Translations under genes and position numbers: made by a program | Source of the DNA: an uncultured Alistipes sp. | Lineage (GTDB): Bacteria; Bacteroidota; Bacteroidia; Bacteroidales; Rikenellaceae | NCBI GenBank assembly: GCA_947173915.1 | Contig: CAMWGZ010000023.1 | Coordinates: forward strand, 1 to 10,864 | Length of the DNA: 10,864 bases | Direction of reading: 5' to 3' | Shown: piece after piece, positions 8,016 to 10,864 of the stretch | Layout of the letters: every line of letters begins with the position of its first letter | How positions within the stretch are numbered: position 1 is the first letter of the stretch | The notes under the pieces: model-generated | The model's database searches: none | The model's input: only the letters and a program-made list of their open reading frames with translations | What the model was told of the DNA's origin: nothing

Positions 8016-9017
8016 CTACCGCTGTGCCCGCACCTGCGCCAGCGAATCCCTGCGCGCCTGCCGGGCATCCTTCGCCGACTGACGGCGGGCCGCCTTCTCG
8101 GGATCGCGGCCGAAGAGCGAGAAATGGACATAACGGGTCGGACGCGCCTTCAGGTCTTCGAGCAGCGCTCCCAGATGGGCCGATGCCTGCTCCAGCGACA
8201 CGTACAGCGCCGGGTCGTTCATCAGCCGGCCGACCGTTCCCTCGCCCTGCTCGGCACGGGCGAGCAGAGCACTCAGGTCGGCGACCGCAGCCGAGAGGCT
8301 GCCGGCCAGATCCTCCTCCGCCATGCGGGAGGTCATCGCATTGAAGTTCATCAGCAGGCTGTCCACCCGCGGAGAGTTGTCGCCCAGCATCTGCGAGAAG
8401 CGCGCGAGTCCTTCGAGCGCCTCCGCGAGGTTCTCCCGCTGCGCGAGCAGCATCCCATCGACACTGCCCGAAATGGAGTTCAGGTGGGAGACGGTAGCGT
8501 CGATATTCGATGCGTTCCGCTCCATCAGTCCGTTCAGGTTATCCATCGTGCGGCCGAGGTCGGCGACCACCTGCGAAATCTTCTGTTTGAAGAACTCCAG
8601 CTCCGAGCCGGCCACGTCCATCAGGTCCTTGCTGCGGCCCGAGCGGAGGGTGTCGCCCCGCTCCAGACACTCCTGCGCATCACCCAACACGATGTCGATC
8701 GCCTTCGACCCCATGATGCTGGCGCTGTAAATCCGCGCCTCGGAATTGACCGGAATCCGGTACTGGCGCTGCACAGAGAGCTGCAACACCACCTGGTCGC
8801 AGACCGCGGGATCGAAGCGGATGTCGGTCACGGCACCCACCTTCACGCCCCGGATCATCACGGACGAAGCGGTCTGCACGCCATCGACCTGATCGTAGGC
8901 GACGTAATAGGTCGCGTTGCGGTTGAAAATATCGAGTCCCTGCAGAAAACGAACGCCCGCCCACAGCGCGCCGATCATGACCACCGCAAAAATTCCGATC
9001 TTTACCTCTCTTTTCAT
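8016..9017 (-). CDS. MlaD/MCE-family lipid transport protein
   Basis: MCE proteins are inner-membrane-anchored periplasmic subunits that bind lipid and shuttle it between the membranes, usually with an MlaE permease and MlaF ATPase. This 333-residue protein has one N-terminal membrane segment (about 6-24). A single MCE domain follows at about 35-112, with VDGVQTASSVMIRGVKVG and the conserved ending IMGSKAIDIVLG. A long helical region comes next, with periodic hydrophobic residues, and then a very basic Arg/Ala-rich tail. No mlaE or mlaF lies in the window. I chose the ATG at 9017 (MKREVKIGIF) because it matches the family N-terminus and has AAAGGA a few bases upstream. An ATG at 9041 directly abuts the amidase stop codon and would add eight Lys-rich residues. 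It is almost certainly co-transcribed with the amidase. Confidence 0.9.
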   Translation of the reverse strand: MKREVKIGIFAVVMIGALWAGVRFLQGLDIFNRNATYYVAYDQVDGVQTASSVMIRGVKVGAVTDIRFDPAVCDQVVLQLSVQRQYRIPVNSEARIYSASIMGSKAIDIVLGDAQECLERGDTLRSGRSKDLMDVAGSELEFFKQKISQVVADLGRTMDNLNGLMERNASNIDATVSHLNSISGSVDGMLLAQRENLAEALEGLARFSQMLGDNSPRVDSLLMNFNAMTSRMAEEDLAGSLSAAVADLSALLARAEQGEGTVGRLMNDPALYVSLEQASAHLGALLEDLKARPTRYVHFSLFGRDPEKAARRQSAKDARQARRDSLAQVRAQR

Positions 9018-9041
9018 CTTTTTTCCTTTTTTCTGATTCAT

Positions 9042-10154
9042 TTACCGGACGATGCGCCCGTTGCTGCAACGCACCACGAAAGCGTCGCGGAATTCGCGCT
9101 TCGCCTTTTTCAGTTCGGCCTCGGCCTCCCGGCGGCTCGCGAATCGTCCTACACAATATTTATATTTGAAACGTCCGTCGGAGGCATACTCCGCGACCTT
9201 TCCCCGGTAGCTCTTGAACTGGGCATCCCTGAGCGGCACCCGTTTGGTGCTGGAGAGCAGCTGCACGGCGAAATACTCTTTCTGCGTATTCTGCACGGCG
9301 CTCCCGCCCTTCGGCTGCGCCGCCGGCTCCTCCTCGCCCTGCTCATACACCGCATCCTCCTCGACGAGCAGCGTACCCTGCACGAAGGCCGTGTAGTCCT
9401 TCACGGCACCGAACAGCGATCGGGCGATGGCATCCAACCCCTTGTCGGAGGTCATGTAGGCGAACTCCTCGGCATTCGACAGGAAGCCGATCTCGGTCAG
9501 AATACCCGGCATATCGGTGGCGTAGAGCACCTTGAGCGGCTGCCGCTTCACGCCCCGGTTGTGCCGGCCCGAACGGACGTAGTGCTTCTGCACCAGGCGG
9601 GCCATCGCCTCGCTGTACTCGCCGTAGGTAAACTGGAGGTTCTGGATGTAGGCCCGCACGATGGCCGCCGTCTTCTCGTTAGACATGTCGAGCAGCTCCT
9701 CGCGGCGGTTGTCCAGCAGCGCCCGCTCGTTGGCGTTCTTCTCCAGCGGGCTCTCGCCCATGATGAGGGTCTCCACCCCGCGGGCCGAGGCCGACTGCGC
9801 GGCGTTGGTGTGGATCGAAATGAACAGATCGCCCTCCGCCCGGTTGGCGATGTCGGCCCGGGCCTGGAGGTCTTTGGTAAGGCTTTCGGAGAACTGCTTG
9901 TCGGTCTTGCGCGTATAGACCACCTTGATCTCGGGCAGCTCCTTCTCGATGAGCGCCCCCAGACGGAGCGCCACCTTCAGGTTGAGGTCCTTCTCGTAAA
10001 CGCCCCGGTAGTAAGCCCCGGGGAACTTCGGGCCGCCGTGTCCCGCGTCGATGACGATCACCCGCACGCCCCGGGCAATATTCTCGGCCCGCACTCCGTT
10101 GAAAGAGAGCGTCAGCACAAAGAAGGCGAGCGCGAAAAACAAGAACTTACGCAT
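9042..10154 (-). CDS. N-acetylmuramoyl-L-alanine amidase with SPOR domain
   Basis: This zinc hydrolase (Amidase_3, AmiC type) cuts the bond between MurNAc and L-Ala in peptidoglycan, commonly during daughter-cell separation. The 370-residue protein starts with a signal peptide (MRKFLFFALAFFVLTLSF, probable cleavage after VRA at 23). The catalytic domain spans about 30-255: zinc ligands H39 (VIDAGHGG), E54 (YEKDLNLK) and H115 (SIHTNA), and catalytic E221 (LTEIGFLSN). An acidic linker leads to a C-terminal SPOR domain (about 294-366), which binds denuded glycan at the division septum. The open frame extends to 10622, but the signal peptide fixes the start at the ATG at 10154. It is the first gene of the leftward block and is divergent from the LptD-like gene. 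A helical insertion in the catalytic domain (about 135-190) resembles regulatory insertions in AmiB/AmiC-type enzymes. Confidence 0.95.
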   Translation of the reverse strand: MRKFLFFALAFFVLTLSFNGVRAENIARGVRVIVIDAGHGGPKFPGAYYRGVYEKDLNLKVALRLGALIEKELPEIKVVYTRKTDKQFSESLTKDLQARADIANRAEGDLFISIHTNAAQSASARGVETLIMGESPLEKNANERALLDNRREELLDMSNEKTAAIVRAYIQNLQFTYGEYSEAMARLVQKHYVRSGRHNRGVKRQPLKVLYATDMPGILTEIGFLSNAEEFAYMTSDKGLDAIARSLFGAVKDYTAFVQGTLLVEEDAVYEQGEEEPAAQPKGGSAVQNTQKEYFAVQLLSSTKRVPLRDAQFKSYRGKVAEYASDGRFKYKYCVGRFASRREAEAELKKAKREFRDAFVVRCSNGRIVR

Positions 10155-10172
10155 GGCAAATAGGACCGAAAA

Positions 10173-10203
10173 TTTAACGTATCGATTTTTTTGTCTATAT
10201 TTG
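10173..10203 (+). promoter_or_regulatory. Bacteroidetes-type promoter for the LptD-like gene
   Basis: TATATTTG at 10196-10203 matches the Bacteroidetes -7 consensus TAnnTTTG exactly. TTTA at 10173-10176 lies 19 bases upstream and differs from the -33 element TTTG at one base. Transcription would start near 10210, leaving a leader of about 85 bases before the TTG start. The spacing and position in a short intergenic region make this a good candidate; no start site is measured. Confidence 0.65.
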
Positions 10204-10253
10204 TCGGATATTAAAACCGCATCCGGCGGCTCCTGCCGACGGGCATCGGGGTT

Positions 10254-10273
10254 TTTGCCGACATGTCGGCAAA
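10254..10273. promoter_or_regulatory. Perfect 20-base palindrome in the shared leader
   Basis: TTTGCCGACATGTCGGCAAA (10254-10273) is a perfect dyad, and its last four bases lie within the minus-strand TACCTTTG box. As DNA it could be an operator for a dimeric regulator. As RNA on the plus strand it forms an 8-bp stem with a CATG loop, and a run of eight T follows seven bases later (10281-10288), so it could also act as a weak attenuator. An upstream copy of GCCGAC (10235-10240) can pair with the same GTCGGC (10265-10270), and CCGA/TCGG (10236-10249) forms a further small hairpin before TTTTT, so alternative folds are possible. Function is inferred only. Confidence 0.45.
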
Positions 10274-10277
10274 GGTA
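10270..10277 (-). promoter_or_regulatory. Candidate -7 element for the amidase-dnaJ block
   Basis: On the minus strand this reads TACCTTTG, an exact match to TAnnTTTG. A clear -33 TTTG is not seen; at 19-base spacing the sequence is TGTC. Transcription would start near 10263 and leave a leader of about 109 bases before the amidase ATG. It is the only good match to the element upstream of the leftward block, so it is my best candidate for the block's main promoter. Confidence 0.5.
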
Positions 10278-10293
10278 CGATTTTTTTTGAATT

Positions 10294-10864
10294 TTGGACA
10301 GGCTGAAGACAAAATATATACTCTTCTCGGGAGTCGTGCTGCTCTTTCTGCTGCCGATGCTCGGCACGGCTCGCCCGTATGCCGGAGCCATGCCGGCCGC
10401 CGACAGCCTCGCCGTCGCGTCGTCGGACAGCTTCGCCCGCGAAAAGGTGCTCCGCAGCTTGCAGCGCGGCCCGGCAGAGCCGAGGCGCAATCCCGAAGCC
10501 TCGCCGGAAGACGACCGCCCGGCCGACGCTCCGCCCCTCTTTCCGGGCGACACGCTGCCGCCCGTGCCGGCGGCCGACACGGCGGCACCCCGCAAAAACG
10601 GTGCTTTTCTGGACGACATCATCAGCGGAAAAAACCGCGACTCGCTCTACTACGACCTGCGCAGCCGCACCATCTACATCTACAACGAGGGCGACATCAG
10701 CTACCAGAACATCAACCTCAAAGGCGACTTCATGCGCATCGACATGGACGACAAGGTCATCCTGGCGCACGGCAAGCCCGACACGCTGGACGGGGTTCCC
10801 TCCGCGACCCACCCGGTCTTCACGGAAGGGAATTCGACCCCCTACACGATGGACACGATTACCT
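10294..10864 (+). CDS. LptD-like outer-membrane LPS assembly protein, N-terminal part
   Basis: The gene runs off the right edge, leaving 190 codons. LptD forms the outer-membrane barrel that inserts lipopolysaccharide delivered by the Lpt bridge. The visible protein begins with MDRLKTK, then a hydrophobic signal segment (about 8-24) ending near LGTARPYA. A Pro/Asp/Ala-rich linker (about 35-105) follows. A segment typical of the OstA/LptD periplasmic jelly-roll comes next: DSLYYDLRSRTIYIYNEGD at about 116-134, then YQNINLKGDFMRIDMDDKVI. I start at the TTG at 10294 because an in-frame TGA sits two codons upstream (10288-10290) and no ATG or GTG precedes the signal core. The next in-frame ATG falls inside the hydrophobic stretch. 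A promoter match lies about 90 bases upstream. The LptD assignment is from pattern recognition of the N-terminal domain; the barrel is not in view. Confidence 0.75.
   Translation, partial: MDRLKTKYILFSGVVLLFLLPMLGTARPYAGAMPAADSLAVASSDSFAREKVLRSLQRGPAEPRRNPEASPEDDRPADAPPLFPGDTLPPVPAADTAAPRKNGAFLDDIISGKNRDSLYYDLRSRTIYIYNEGDISYQNINLKGDFMRIDMDDKVILAHGKPDTLDGVPSATHPVFTEGNSTPYTMDTIT

Noticed and set aside
7976..8131. Upstream extension of the mutS2 frame
   Set aside because: The added 52 residues are Arg-rich, overlap the end of the MCE gene, and do not resemble the conserved MutS2 N-terminus.
9161..9168. TATATTTG on the plus strand resembling a -7 promoter element
   Set aside because: It lies inside the amidase coding region, where it is the complement of Phe-Lys-Tyr-Lys-Tyr codons of the SPOR domain, and no plus-strand gene follows.
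8124..10163. 679-codon plus-strand open frame across the MCE and amidase genes
   Set aside because: It spans two well-supported minus-strand genes and their junction, has shadow-like composition, and lacks a promoter.
10155..10622. Upstream extension of the amidase open frame to 10622
   Set aside because: It would bury the signal peptide 156 residues into the protein and run antisense through the LptD-like coding region and both promoter candidates.
10195..10812. 205-codon minus-strand open frame opposite the LptD-like gene
   Set aside because: It is antisense to the LptD-like coding region, and its repetitive Val/Asp/Ala content is the expected mirror of that gene.

Overview
The window looks like chromosomal DNA of a GC-rich member of the Bacteroidales, possibly an Alistipes-type (Rikenellaceae) organism. 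This rests on a MurF-Alr fusion protein, a short RsmI-type methyltransferase, a Bacteroidetes-style LptD N-terminus, matches to the Bacteroidetes promoter motif TAnnTTTG, and weak or absent Shine-Dalgarno sequences at most starts. The genus is inferred from style and was not tested by any search.

Layout: seven genes read leftward (minus strand) as one tightly packed block covering about 10.15 kb down to position 225. In transcription order they are a secreted N-acetylmuramoyl-L-alanine amidase with a SPOR domain, an MlaD/MCE-type lipid-transport protein, MutS2, the MurF-Alr fusion, a short RsmI-like methyltransferase, GrpE and DnaJ. Gaps are 24, 40, 115, 53, 64 and 163 bases. A rho-independent terminator at 165-205 closes the block. 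At the right edge a divergent plus-strand gene, cut by the window end, begins at a TTG and encodes the N-terminus of an LptD-like outer-membrane assembly protein. The left edge (1-170) is a cluster of diverged ~75-base repeats with hairpin potential.

Function: the first half of the block concerns the envelope (peptidoglycan cleavage, envelope lipid transport, D-alanine and peptidoglycan precursor supply), with lipopolysaccharide export starting divergently from the same 139-base control region. The distal end carries the Hsp70 co-chaperones GrpE and DnaJ; no dnaK is present in the window. MutS2 sits in the middle.

The most interesting non-coding part is 10155-10293. It holds a good plus-strand promoter (TTTA-N19-TATATTTG), a minus-strand TACCTTTG box, and a perfect 20-base palindrome touching that box. 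The two predicted transcripts would start toward each other and overlap by about 50 bases.

No previously undescribed system is evident. All eight genes are recognisable housekeeping or envelope families, and long open frames opposite them look like by-products of high GC. No intergenic stretch exceeds 300 bases.
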